Shown here: one piece after another, positions 1-6,287 of the stretch
Layout: each line of letters opens with the position of its first letter
Numbering within the stretch: the first letter of the stretch is position 1
Virus record (IMG/VR): IMGVR_UViG_3300030616_000059
Span: 1 to 34,004 of that record
Reading direction: 5' to 3' (one strand)
Length of the DNA: 34,004 bases
From: a virus
The notes under the pieces: generated by a model
The model's database searches: none
What the model saw: the letters and a program-made list of their open reading frames with translations, nothing else
What the model was told of the DNA's origin: nothing
Program-made: the position numbers and the translations under genes

Positions 1-3
1 AAG

Positions 4-36
4 ATGGTAGAGCAGGAGAAAATCCTGCTCCTCCAT
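4..36 (+). promoter_or_regulatory. Intergenic RNA hairpin H1
   Basis: The sequence can fold as a two-part stem: outer ATGG (4-7) with CCAT (33-36), an internal loop TA/CT, and an inner 8-bp stem GAGCAGGA (10-17) with TCCTGCTC (23-30) closed by a GAAAA loop. No U tract follows, so it is not a standard intrinsic terminator. It lies about 30 nt before the ribosome-binding site of the gene at 78. It is the first of a series with the same architecture (486, 1313, 1799, 3018). Its role is unknown; an mRNA-processing site, attenuator or protein-binding operator are options. Confidence 0.6.
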
Positions 37-77
37 GTTTATTTAAATTGTTAACCCAAACAAAGGAGGTAAGTATT

Positions 78-479
78 ATGTGTGAAAATTTTAAATCTTT
101 TGATACACCCAAAGAAAGAGAAAGAGTAAGATACCAGGTTCTTTTGAAAGACAAAAGAGGAAACTATTATGGACTATATACAGAAAAGAAAGCTGTACCT
201 ATAGGAGAATGGGAAGGTGCTATATTAGTTCCTTATTCTTGTTATTCCAGACATGCGAGAATAGATCATCAATATGGATTCTGTACTCTAACACTCAGAC
301 ACGCCAGGGCTTTTAAAAAGCAGTTTCAGGTACACTGGAATTCGGATGAAGAGAAGAGACGTCCGGTGCTGGTAAAAGTAAAAGTTAGGAATCATATTGG
401 TACTGCACAAGCAAATACTTGTGGACATCCTCCTCTTCTAGTTTCCAAGAGAAGAATGATTTTGGAAGAAGTACTGTAA
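78..479 (+). CDS. Hypothetical phage protein, 133 aa
   Basis: I do not recognise this protein. The ATG at 78 is preferred over an upstream TTG because AAAGGAGGT sits 8-9 nt before it and the same leader precedes the next two genes. The product is soluble and basic, rich in Lys and Arg, with no transmembrane segment and no obvious catalytic motif. Aromatic and Gly residues near the N-terminus (GNYYGLYTEKK) suggest a beta-rich fold. It is the first gene of a run of small hypothetical genes separated by hairpins, probably on one transcript. Its function cannot be assigned from sequence or context. Confidence 0.7.
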   Translation: MCENFKSFDTPKERERVRYQVLLKDKRGNYYGLYTEKKAVPIGEWEGAILVPYSCYSRHARIDHQYGFCTLTLRHARAFKKQFQVHWNSDEEKRRPVLVKVKVRNHIGTAQANTCGHPPLLVSKRRMILEEVL

Positions 480-485
480 TATTGA

Positions 486-520
486 ATGGTAGAGCATGAG
501 AAATTCTCGTGCTCCTCCAT
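486..520 (+). promoter_or_regulatory. Intergenic RNA hairpin H2
   Basis: It has the same architecture as the hairpin at 4-36: outer ATGG (486-489) with CCAT (517-520), internal loop TA/CT, and an inner stem of about 10 bp built from GAGCATGAGA and TCTCGTGCTC. Compared with the first copy, the inner stem differs in both arms, including a T-G wobble, so the pairing is kept while the sequence changes. It lies between a stop codon at 477-479 and the SD of the gene at 551. No poly-U follows. Confidence 0.65.
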
Positions 521-550
521 GCAGTATTAACCCAAACAAAGGAGGTAAGT

Positions 551-1306
551 ATGAACTATCAAGAAGCTAAAGAAAGGCTGGAAACCCCCAGGAAAAAGGA
601 TTCCAAGATTATCGCTAATAATACTATTCTCCACACCACTGAGGATGGGGGTATTGCCGTACAACTCCATGCAACAGATGTTATTACATTCTATCCAGAC
701 GGTTCTGTTATCTATAACACCGGAGGTTGGAATACAGTTACTACAAGGGAACGGATGAACACGTTTGGATCAAGAGAGGTCTGGGTATGCCAGCAGAAAG
801 GCATTCCTCATGCATTGCTTACCGGAGAAGAGAAAGGAATACCATTCAGAGAAACGTTTTCTCTTTCGACAGACCATAAATCAATAATTTCAGATATGAA
901 TGGCTCTGCAATCAAAAAACACAAAAACCTGCTGAAGAAAATAAACCAGTATACTAATAGATTCGTAGAAAAAATACTCAAAAAGGAAGTTCCCCCTCCA
1001 AGTTCAGGTGATTGTCTCTATTGTCAATTTCGAGAAGTAAAAATGAATGTTTCCCTTGGGGAGTCTACTAAAAACAAGGAGCACATCCTGTCCCATCTAG
1101 ATGAAGCATACTACGTCCCATCCCTGTTCGTCAGAGCTATAGAAAAATACCCACTATCTATGATATCAAACACAATACTGTCTATGCTCTGGAATCCAGA
1201 GGATGATCAGTATTCCCAAAATTTCATAGATAAAATGTCTGATGTATTTACTCAACAGGCACGATCCAGCCTAAAGAAGTATCTAAAAGAACAGCTTGGT
1301 GTGTGA
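551..1306 (+). CDS. Conserved phage hypothetical protein with CxxC...HxxxH motif, 251 aa
   Basis: The N-terminal half carries a pattern I recognise from many phage hypothetical proteins: an IANNT segment, then a phrase of the type LHATDVITFYPDGSVIYNTGGW followed by TVTTRERMN (about residues 25-75). The C-terminal half has a possible zinc site, CLYC followed about 20 residues later by EHILSHLDE (roughly residues 154-182). The ATG at 551 is chosen because it follows AAAGGAGGTAAGT directly. No enzymatic motif is visible and the family has no function that I know. It sits in the hairpin-separated cluster. The family resemblance is by eye; the zinc site is inference. Confidence 0.75.
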   Translation: MNYQEAKERLETPRKKDSKIIANNTILHTTEDGGIAVQLHATDVITFYPDGSVIYNTGGWNTVTTRERMNTFGSREVWVCQQKGIPHALLTGEEKGIPFRETFSLSTDHKSIISDMNGSAIKKHKNLLKKINQYTNRFVEKILKKEVPPPSSGDCLYCQFREVKMNVSLGESTKNKEHILSHLDEAYYVPSLFVRAIEKYPLSMISNTILSMLWNPEDDQYSQNFIDKMSDVFTQQARSSLKKYLKEQLGV

Positions 1307-1312
1307 GATAAG

Positions 1313-1347
1313 ATGGTTGAGCATGAGAAATTCTCGTGCTCTTCCAT
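1313..1347 (+). promoter_or_regulatory. Intergenic RNA hairpin H3
   Basis: Outer ATGG (1313-1316) pairs with CCAT (1344-1347), and the inner stem GAGCATGAGA pairs with TCTCGTGCTC as in the copy at 486. The internal loop here is TT/TT rather than TA/CT. It begins a few bases after the stop of the gene ending at 1306 and precedes the SD of the gene at 1386. It lacks a U tract. Confidence 0.65.
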
Positions 1348-1385
1348 GTTCACTTAAACACTAACCCAAAACAAAGGAGGTAAGT

Positions 1386-1769
1386 ATGAAAAGATTAGTT
1401 GTAAAGCTATTGCTGTGGGTACTCAGGAATGATATGGAAGCTCCTGACTTACTAAAGTACTACTTCAAGGTACCAAACGACATAGAAGGAAGGATGTTTA
1501 TAAACTTGTGTCGGAAATATAAGAACACTGGAAATTATCGTATCCGACTCAGGGGGAGACACCCAAAGAGGAAGCTTGTTATGGCTCTTAATAACCTGAA
1601 GCAGAACTTCACACGAGATATTCCAATAAAGTATGCAGCAGAAATTGCTGTATATATCGACCCGTTGGACAGGGAAAGATATCATACACTTGGTCTCACA
1701 GCGAAAAGGATGGAAGAATATCTTGAATTGAGAAGGTTGTTGTGGGACTTGAAAAAGAGATTAAAGTAA
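1386..1769 (+). CDS. Hypothetical protein, 127 aa
   Basis: I do not recognise this protein. ATG 1386 follows AAAGGAGGTAAGT at ideal spacing, with a leader almost identical to those of the genes at 78 and 551. The product is very basic and predicted helical, with many Leu-Arg-Lys blocks (for example RLRGRHPKRKLV near residue 55 and LRRLLWDLKKRLK at the C-terminus). The first 13 residues are hydrophobic (KLLLWVL) but too short and charged at both ends to be a confident signal or membrane segment. Nucleic-acid binding is possible from composition alone. Confidence 0.7.
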   Translation: MKRLVVKLLLWVLRNDMEAPDLLKYYFKVPNDIEGRMFINLCRKYKNTGNYRIRLRGRHPKRKLVMALNNLKQNFTRDIPIKYAAEIAVYIDPLDRERYHTLGLTAKRMEEYLELRRLLWDLKKRLK

Positions 1770-1777
1770 TACCTCCA

Positions 1778-1799
1778 TCAAAGGAGATGTCTCCTTTGA
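1778..1799 (+). promoter_or_regulatory. Perfect inverted repeat downstream of the gene ending at 1769
   Basis: TCAAAGGAGA (1778-1787) is the exact reverse complement of TCTCCTTTGA (1790-1799), separated by two bases, giving about 9 bp with a 4-nt loop. The 5' arm itself contains an SD-like AAAGGAG, here buried in a stem. It directly abuts the next hairpin (1799-1835). No U run follows. Confidence 0.5.
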
Positions 1800-1835
1800 C
1801 AGTAGGGCAGGAAACATCCAGTCCTGCCCCTCTGT
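1799..1835 (+). promoter_or_regulatory. Intergenic RNA hairpin H4 (covariant member)
   Basis: This member keeps the architecture of the other hairpins but with different bases: outer ACAG (1799-1802) with CTGT (1832-1835), internal loop TA/CT, and inner stem GGGCAGGA (1805-1812) with TCCTGCCC (1822-1829). Both outer-stem arms have changed together relative to ATGG/CCAT, and so has the first inner pair set. That is the covariation expected of a conserved RNA structure. It precedes the SD of the gene at 1870. Confidence 0.6.
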
Positions 1836-1869
1836 GAAAGGAAACCAACAGGAAAGGAGGTGAACAGTA

Positions 1870-2052
1870 TTGCCAAATGTGTGTATAGTATCACACGATA
1901 GCTATGGAGATATGAAACTACTGATAAACGGAAAAGAGTATAACTATCATAACGTGAACCAGTACAATATAAGGAAAATTCAGAGTTATATACTCCATAG
2001 AAATCACAGAAAGCTGTTCAAATATTTAAAACTTTTTACAAAAAGGAGGTAA
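1870..2052 (+). CDS. Small hypothetical protein, 60 aa
   Basis: I do not recognise this protein. It starts at TTG 1870, about 9 nt after AAAGGAGG; no in-frame ATG lies near the SD. The product is Tyr- and Asn-rich in the middle (EYNYHNVNQYN) and basic at the C-terminus (HRNHRKLFKYLKLFTKRR), with no membrane segment. The stop is 2 nt before the next ATG and the SD of the next gene (AAAGGAGG) lies inside the 3' end of this one, so the two are probably translationally coupled. The TTG start lowers certainty. Confidence 0.55.
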   Translation: MPNVCIVSHDSYGDMKLLINGKEYNYHNVNQYNIRKIQSYILHRNHRKLFKYLKLFTKRR

Positions 2053-2054
2053 GT

Positions 2055-3011
2055 ATGAGCCATTTTGCAGTTTATGTCATTGGAGAGAACCCCGAAGAAC
2101 AACTCGACCCTTACTGGGAACTTGATTTAGATGAATACGAGATGAAAAGAGACCCAAGGGCTGTATTTGAAATATTTATCAATAAGGAAGATATCCCAGA
2201 AAAAGCAAAGGGAATACTTGCACAAGCTAGAGACACACTGGCAGACAAGGAACGTATTATATATTCCCTAACAAAAGGGGAAATTCCAGATGAATTGAAG
2301 AATCACTGGAATTTCAAAAATAAAACTGCTGAAGAGATTCTGCCTAAAGTAATAAAAGATAGAGATCGTTGGGCAGAAAAAGTAAAGAAATACGCTCAGT
2401 ACTGTGCAGACGAAAACCCTGCTATCATTACAGACTGGGAGGGGGGTTGTTTTGATGACGAAGGAAATCACGGCTACTGGGGAAACCCTAATGCTAAGTG
2501 GGATTGGTACAGCATAGGAGGCAGATGGTCAGGATCACTCAGGCTCAAGAAGGGAAAATCAGGAAATGTTGGAGAAAGAAGCGGGTTTAATGAAAAAACA
2601 AAAGTACCAGAAAATCGCTGTGATCAGGCAAAGAAAGGAGATATAGACTGGGACGGCATGATTGCAGAACAAAGACATAGAGCAGAGAAAAATTGGGTAA
2701 AGTATCTTGAACAACAGGAGAAGGATATCCAGAAACAAGGTAGGGAAGCCCTGGAAGGAAAGGAAATGTTTGGGGAACACTTCTGGCAGATGCCCTACTT
2801 TCTTGATAAAGAAGAATTTATAATGAGACAGATAAACATTGCTCCATTTGCTTTCCTCAAAGACGGAGAGTGGGTAGAACGGGGTTCGATGGGATGGTGG
2901 GGTATGTCATCTAATAATGTTGGGTGTGATGTATGGGAAAAGAAGTTTATTGAAATGATATACGACCTTCCCAATGATACACTCATTACTGTAGTAGACT
3001 GCCACATATAA
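2055..3011 (+). CDS. Conserved phage hypothetical protein (MSHFxVxVIG family), 318 aa
   Basis: The N-terminus MSHFAVYVIGENPEEQLDPY matches the opening of a phage hypothetical family whose members begin MSHFTVLVIG and continue with an E-Q-L-x-P-Y block. A second typical element is the WDWYSIGGRWSG block near residue 155. Family members occur widely in phages of Gram-positive hosts, without an assigned function. The middle (about 185-235) is charged and helical. No catalytic motif is evident. ATG 2055 follows AAAAAGGAGGTAAGT. Recognition is from the N-terminal signature; no role is claimed. Confidence 0.8.
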   Translation: MSHFAVYVIGENPEEQLDPYWELDLDEYEMKRDPRAVFEIFINKEDIPEKAKGILAQARDTLADKERIIYSLTKGEIPDELKNHWNFKNKTAEEILPKVIKDRDRWAEKVKKYAQYCADENPAIITDWEGGCFDDEGNHGYWGNPNAKWDWYSIGGRWSGSLRLKKGKSGNVGERSGFNEKTKVPENRCDQAKKGDIDWDGMIAEQRHRAEKNWVKYLEQQEKDIQKQGREALEGKEMFGEHFWQMPYFLDKEEFIMRQINIAPFAFLKDGEWVERGSMGWWGMSSNNVGCDVWEKKFIEMIYDLPNDTLITVVDCHI

Positions 3012-3017
3012 TTCATG

Positions 3018-3049
3018 ATGGTTGAGTAGGAAAAATCCTGCTCTTCCAT
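3018..3049 (+). promoter_or_regulatory. Intergenic RNA hairpin H5
   Basis: Outer ATGG (3018-3021) pairs with CCAT (3046-3049), the internal loop is TT/TT, and the inner stem GAGTAGGA (3024-3031) pairs with TCCTGCTC (3036-3043) with one T-G wobble. It is the same design as the copies at 4, 486 and 1313, again between a stop codon and an AAAGGAGGT ribosome-binding site. Confidence 0.6.
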
Positions 3050-3081
3050 GATTAATTATATAAAGAAAGGAGGTGAGTATA

Positions 3082-3252
3082 TTGACACTAAAAGAAGCAC
3101 GAGAAGCATGGAGAACTAACCGAGCAGTAGACTGCCCATTCTGCCGTAAAGAAATAGAAGACACAGAAGATATAATGTTATACAGGGATGAAGTCTACCA
3201 CTATGAGTGTGTTTATAAATTAATAAAAAAACAAAGAAAAGGAGGCGAGTAA
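3082..3252 (+). CDS. Small zinc-finger-like protein, 56 aa
   Basis: A short open frame starts at TTG 3082, 8 nt after AAAGGAGGT, and stops at TAA 3250-3252. It has a CPFC pair at about residues 23-26 and an HxxC pair (HYEC) near residue 45, which together could hold one zinc ion as a small treble-clef or ribbon-like knuckle. The C-terminal codons GGA GGC GAG supply the SD of the next gene, whose ATG is 2 nt after this stop. Many phages carry such tiny zinc proteins; the partner and role are unknown. The gene is supported by the SD, motif and coupling rather than by length. Confidence 0.6.
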   Translation: MTLKEAREAWRTNRAVDCPFCRKEIEDTEDIMLYRDEVYHYECVYKLIKKQRKGGE

Positions 3253-3254
3253 AC

Positions 3255-3527
3255 ATGGGAAGAGATTTATCAGACCTTGATGAAAGATTTGCACCATACT
3301 TTGAGTCCGGTGAAAGAGTAGAAGTAGAATGGAAAGAAGGTTATGAAGATTACTCAGGGTATGGGGGTAGAACGAAAGGGAGAAAAGCTAGATTCTATGT
3401 AGGTATAAGCACAGGATGGAAACCGATTTATTTAATGATACAAAGAAAAGACAGTGTAGGTGGTAGTGCAATATTATCACAAGTAGTTAAATCAATACGT
3501 GGTTTAGGAGTAAATAGAAGGAGGTGA
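3255..3527 (+). CDS. Hypothetical protein, 90 aa
   Basis: I do not recognise this protein. ATG 3255 follows AAAGGAGGCGAGTAAAC, the SD lying in the end of the previous gene. The product has an acidic N-terminus, a Gly/Tyr-rich centre (YEDYSGYGGRTKGRK) and a basic C-terminus ending RGLGVNRRR. The pattern of alternating hydrophobic residues (ARFYVGIS, KPIYLMIQRK) suggests a small beta-sheet protein. The terminal AGAAGGAGG codons form the SD for the next gene, so three consecutive small genes are chained by SD-stop overlap. Confidence 0.65.
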   Translation: MGRDLSDLDERFAPYFESGERVEVEWKEGYEDYSGYGGRTKGRKARFYVGISTGWKPIYLMIQRKDSVGGSAILSQVVKSIRGLGVNRRR

Positions 3528-3532
3528 GTATT

Positions 3533-3781
3533 ATGGAAATAAGACTGAATAAAGGAAGCACCAGAAACACAGAAGCCTATATTGTAAACATCGGACCACA
3601 CGAATTTTATTTCTCCTATGAAACCTGTATAGCATACAGAGGTCCAGCAGGAAGATTCAGGGATGAGGATACATACAGCAGAACCACAGCACGACATATG
3701 AAAGAGATGGGAGTCAAGGAATGGCAGTCTTATCCTACCAAGGAGTTTGAGGAAAAACTGTCAGGACTCATATCCTGGTAA
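3533..3781 (+). CDS. Hypothetical protein, 82 aa
   Basis: I do not recognise this protein. ATG 3533 is favoured over an upstream GTG because AGGAGGTGAGTATT sits immediately before it. The start of the gene lies just beyond the previous stop (3525-3527). The sequence is mixed, with beta-like stretches near the start (EAYIVNIGPHEFYFSY) and a helical C-terminal half. There is no membrane segment and no metal motif. It is the last gene before the strong terminator at 3788, so it probably closes the upstream transcription unit. Confidence 0.65.
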   Translation: MEIRLNKGSTRNTEAYIVNIGPHEFYFSYETCIAYRGPAGRFRDEDTYSRTTARHMKEMGVKEWQSYPTKEFEEKLSGLISW

Positions 3782-3787
3782 AGAAGG

Positions 3788-3838
3788 TTCACAGTGGGGC
3801 AGGAGAAAATATCTCCTGCCTTATTGTGAATTTTTTTT
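3788..3838 (+). terminator. Strong rho-independent terminator
   Basis: A long stem runs TTCACA...GGCAGGAGA (3788-3806) against TCTCCTGCC...TGTGAA (3812-3830). The middle is bridged by G-U pairs, giving up to 19 bp, and eight T residues follow (3831-3838). The inner stem and the ACAG base resemble the intergenic hairpin at 1799-1835, but only this copy has a U tract. It separates the small-gene cluster from the next transcription unit, whose promoter starts 10 nt downstream. Confidence 0.9.
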
Positions 3839-3848
3839 AAAAAAACAC

Positions 3849-3877
3849 TTGACACATATTAAAAGGCATGATATTGT
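3849..3877 (+). promoter_or_regulatory. Sigma-A-like promoter
   Basis: A perfect -35 TTGACA (3849-3854), a 17-nt spacer and a -10 TATTGT (3872-3877) are preceded by TGA, a partial extended -10. It comes directly after the terminator and before the ribbon-helix-helix gene at 3903. The promoter at 7983 shares the -35, the following CAT, the same spacer length and the ATGATATT-x-TGCTTT segment over the -10 and start region. Confidence 0.85.
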
Positions 3878-3902
3878 GCTTTAAGAAAGGAGGGCAGGAA
3901 AA

Positions 3903-4070
3903 GTGAAGATTGTGGACTTGAATGATGTAAAAAAATCCGTAAATATCAAAATAGAAAGGAGAATATGGGATAAGCTATGGGAAATGGCTAAAAAGCAGTC
4001 AAGGTCTGTTCCTAACATGGCAGCACACATAATTAAAACCTTTATAGAAAGAGGAGAAAAGGATGGATGA
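3903..4070 (+). CDS. Ribbon-helix-helix DNA-binding protein, 55 aa
   Basis: The frame starts at GTG 3903 after AAAGGAGGGCAGGAAAA. The product has the layout of an Arc/MetJ-type ribbon-helix-helix monomer: a basic strand SVNIKIERR (about residues 12-20), helix A IWDKLWEMAKKQ, a turn with SRSVPN, and helix B MAAHIIKTFIERG. Such proteins bind DNA as dimers of the paired strand and are usually repressors. It is the first gene after the promoter at 3849, so autoregulation is a fair guess. The stop overlaps the next gene by 8 nt. Fold assignment is from the pattern and is fairly secure; targets are unknown. Confidence 0.75.
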   Translation: MKIVDLNDVKKSVNIKIERRIWDKLWEMAKKQSRSVPNMAAHIIKTFIERGEKDG

Positions 4071-4356
4071 AAAAATAACCTGTAGATACTGCAAGACCTT
4101 CAATCAAGCCAAAGATGAAGGCACAAACTACCGGAAATGCAAAGTAATAGACAAAAAAGTAGCCCAAGGAACTGAAGCCTGTGATAAGTTTGAACTCATA
4201 GGCTACATCTGGTGTGAAAAGAAAGAGCAGAAGAAGAGCACCAAAACCTGCGGGATGCAAGATTTTTGTCTGAAGTGTCAACACGTAAAACCAATCGTTT
4301 CAATAAATAAACGAAAGGCACTTAATGATGCTAAATCTACAAGAGCTAACGGATAA
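4063..4356 (+). CDS. Cysteine-rich (putative zinc-binding) protein, 97 aa
   Basis: ATG 4063 follows AGAGGAGAAAAGG and overlaps the previous stop by 8 nt. The N-terminal half has CRYC (residues 7-10), then single Cys at KCKV and EACDKF, and the C-terminal half has WCEKK, TCGMQDFCLKC. These fit one or two zinc knuckles. The remainder is Lys-rich. I do not recognise a specific family; small zinc-knuckle proteins are common in phage early operons. The 3' end overlaps the next gene by about 30 nt. Confidence 0.65.
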   Translation: MDEKITCRYCKTFNQAKDEGTNYRKCKVIDKKVAQGTEACDKFELIGYIWCEKKEQKKSTKTCGMQDFCLKCQHVKPIVSINKRKALNDAKSTRANG

Positions 4357-4579
4357 AAACATACCAACATATAATCTTGAAGAAGAAATTATTAAAAGAG
4401 ACAGGTGGAATCGCCTGTCTCTATCTTCACAGATGATGATCTCCACAATGTTGAGATACACAACAGATAAACCCCTTCCCATAGATAATTACCGAAAACT
4501 GTTATTAAAACAAGGATACAAACCTGGAAAAATCTTTGTTTGTTTTGAAGAGATGAGAAAATTTATAAAAGGAGAATAG
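4325..4579 (+). CDS. Hypothetical protein, 84 aa
   Basis: I do not recognise this protein. It starts at ATG 4325 (or 4328) inside the end of the previous gene, with only a modest GAAAGG about 8 nt upstream. The product is predominantly helical, with MMISTMLRYTTDKPLPIDNYRK in the middle, and has no Cys cluster or membrane segment. It ends 5 nt before the helicase start and its last codons (AAA GGA GAA TAG) provide the SD for it, so it is likely translated together with the helicase. A role linked to the helicase is only a context guess. Confidence 0.6.
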   Translation: MMLNLQELTDKNIPTYNLEEEIIKRDRWNRLSLSSQMMISTMLRYTTDKPLPIDNYRKLLLKQGYKPGKIFVCFEEMRKFIKGE

Positions 4580-4584
4580 GTAAG

Positions 4585-6222
4585 ATGAAGTTTGAGCTGG
4601 TTTTTCCGTACTATAAAGCTGAAGCAATAGTGGCATTAAAAAAACTACCGAGTGAGAAAAGAATCTGGGATGGAAACCGAAAGAAGTGGATTATAGACGG
4701 AGACCTTTTGTTCGATACAGCCAGACTCATCACAGAATACTTTCCAAAACTTGCGGGTACTCTCCTTCGTGGAGATGTGTACAAAGAAGTAAGGGAGTAC
4801 GCTATGGAAAAGACTAAACAGAAACAAAAATCCATAGCTGACTCCCTTGCTATCAAATCAAATACCAAGATACCCTCCCCTAAAGGACTAGACTACTACC
4901 CTTTCCAGAAAGCAGGAATAGACTATGCCCTGCAACGGAAGGGAACTCTTATCGCAGATCAGATGGGTTTAGGTAAGACCATGCAAGCTATCGGTTTTAT
5001 CAATTATAAGAAATTAAAAAGAATACTTATAATATGCCCAGCAACCTTGAAAACAAATTGGGAAAAAGAGCTTAAGAAATGGCTTACATTTAAATCTACA
5101 ATAGGTATAGCCTATTCTAAACAACCCTTCCCAAATAAAAATATAGTAATAATAAACTATGATATAATAAATAAATTTGAAGATGTTAAAAATAAAACAT
5201 GGGATTTACTGATATGTGATGAATCCCACTACATCAAAAATAATACAGCAGAAAGAACAAGACAGATAGTTGGGAGTAACAGGAGAGGCATAGCCCCAAT
5301 AAAAGCAGACCATTACCTGTTCTTAACAGGAACACCAATACTAAACCGACCAAGAGAAATTTGGACTGTAGCAAACTTCCTTCACCCAGAGGAGTTCTCT
5401 AACTTCTTTTCGTTTGCCCACAGATATTGTGGGGCATATAATACTGGATATGGCTGGAACTACAATGGAGCATCAAACCTGGAGGAGCTACAGGACAGGT
5501 TGCGTAGCCTTTTTATGGTACGTAGACTGAAAAGTGAAGTATTAAAAGAATTACCTGATAAAATAAGACAAGTTATCACTATACCATATTCATCCCTAGC
5601 TACACAAATAGACAATGAGAAAATATTATATGATAAATATAAAGACATAATACAGAACATAAAAGGAATGGAAGTATATGAAAAAGAAAATAAATGCAAG
5701 AGTACAGCCCCAGCCCTCAGCGAAATATCAGCAGCACGAGAGCAGACAGCACTTGCTAAAGTTCCATTTGTTATAGAACACATAAAAGAATCTCTGGAGC
5801 AGGAGGAGAAAATAGTAGTATTCGCACACCACCACTCTGTAGTTAATGCAATAGCAAGTAACTTTAAAAGAACTGAGTATGTATTACTAACAGGGCAAAC
5901 CCCACAAAAAACAAGAGAACTTGCAATAAGAGCTTTTCAGGAAAGCCCGACAAAGAGGTTATTCATAGGCTCTATCCTTGCAGCAGGAGTTGGTATTACC
6001 CTTACTGCAGCATCCCACATAATATTTGCTGAGCTTGACTGGGTTCCTGGCAATCTGTGTCAGGCAGAAGATCGTTGTCATAGAATTGGTCAAAAGGACT
6101 CTGTATTTGTTCAGCACATGATAGCAGAACAAAGTATTGATTCCCTGATGATAGATTCCATATTTAGAAAGCAAGAAATTATAGAAAAGGCATTAAACAA
6201 AAAAGAAAGGAGAAAAAAATGA
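4585..6222 (+). CDS. SNF2-family DNA translocase/annealing helicase (SMARCAL1-like), 545 aa
   Basis: All superfamily 2 landmarks are present: Walker A ADQMGLGKTMQ (about 122-132), DESH Walker B (about 212), LTGTPILNRPREIW (motif III, about 248), and motif VI AEDRCHRIGQ (about 492-501). The first 60 residues (FPYYKAEAIVALKKLP, then a KKWIID segment) resemble the HARP-type region that precedes the motor in SMARCAL1-like proteins, which rewind or remodel branched DNA using ATP. The length matches compact phage SNF2 proteins. ATG 4585 follows AAAGGAGAATAGGTAAG. Its stop overlaps the next small frame (ATGA). A role in replication-fork repair or origin remodelling is inferred. Confidence 0.9.
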   Translation: MKFELVFPYYKAEAIVALKKLPSEKRIWDGNRKKWIIDGDLLFDTARLITEYFPKLAGTLLRGDVYKEVREYAMEKTKQKQKSIADSLAIKSNTKIPSPKGLDYYPFQKAGIDYALQRKGTLIADQMGLGKTMQAIGFINYKKLKRILIICPATLKTNWEKELKKWLTFKSTIGIAYSKQPFPNKNIVIINYDIINKFEDVKNKTWDLLICDESHYIKNNTAERTRQIVGSNRRGIAPIKADHYLFLTGTPILNRPREIWTVANFLHPEEFSNFFSFAHRYCGAYNTGYGWNYNGASNLEELQDRLRSLFMVRRLKSEVLKELPDKIRQVITIPYSSLATQIDNEKILYDKYKDIIQNIKGMEVYEKENKCKSTAPALSEISAAREQTALAKVPFVIEHIKESLEQEEKIVVFAHHHSVVNAIASNFKRTEYVLLTGQTPQKTRELAIRAFQESPTKRLFIGSILAAGVGITLTAASHIIFAELDWVPGNLCQAEDRCHRIGQKDSVFVQHMIAEQSIDSLMIDSIFRKQEIIEKALNKKERRKK

Positions 6223-6266
6223 AAACCTTACAAATTACAAAAACTAAAAATAACCAGAGATGGTAA
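6219..6266 (+). other. 15-codon open frame reading through the duplicated leader element
   Basis: An ATG overlapping the helicase stop (ATGA), with AAAGGAG 7 nt upstream, opens a frame encoding MKTLQITKTKNNQRW before TAA 6264-6266. Most of it lies in the 52-nt element repeated at 32323. There, the same DNA is read in another frame as part of a 30-residue product. Here that alternative frame is open from 6223 to a TAG beyond 6310 but has no start codon, as if one base had been inserted. It could be a leader peptide, or simply the remnant of the small gene seen at 32305. Confidence 0.4.
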
Positions 6267-6283
6267 ACCTTTTTGGAGGGTGG
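6232..6283 (+). repeat. Duplicated 52-nt leader element, copy A
   Basis: This segment matches 32323-32374 at 51 of 52 positions, the only difference being a G for A in the final GGAGGGTGG. It ends with the SD of the gene at 6288. The two copies sit at the same kind of junction: just after an ATGA-overlapping stop and just before a small gene that is followed by a WLIxxFMIC membrane protein. Because the copies are read in different frames, the near-identity suggests a nucleic-acid function or very recent duplication. Confidence 0.85.
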
Positions 6284-6287
6284 GGAT

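Noticed and set aside
4-1835. Intrinsic terminators at each hairpin in the small-gene cluster
   Set aside because: None has a U tract; only the one at 3788-3838 qualifies.
4-3049. CRISPR-like repeat series from the intergenic hairpins
   Set aside because: The copies are 300-1700 nt apart with whole genes between, not regular short spacers, and no cas genes are present.
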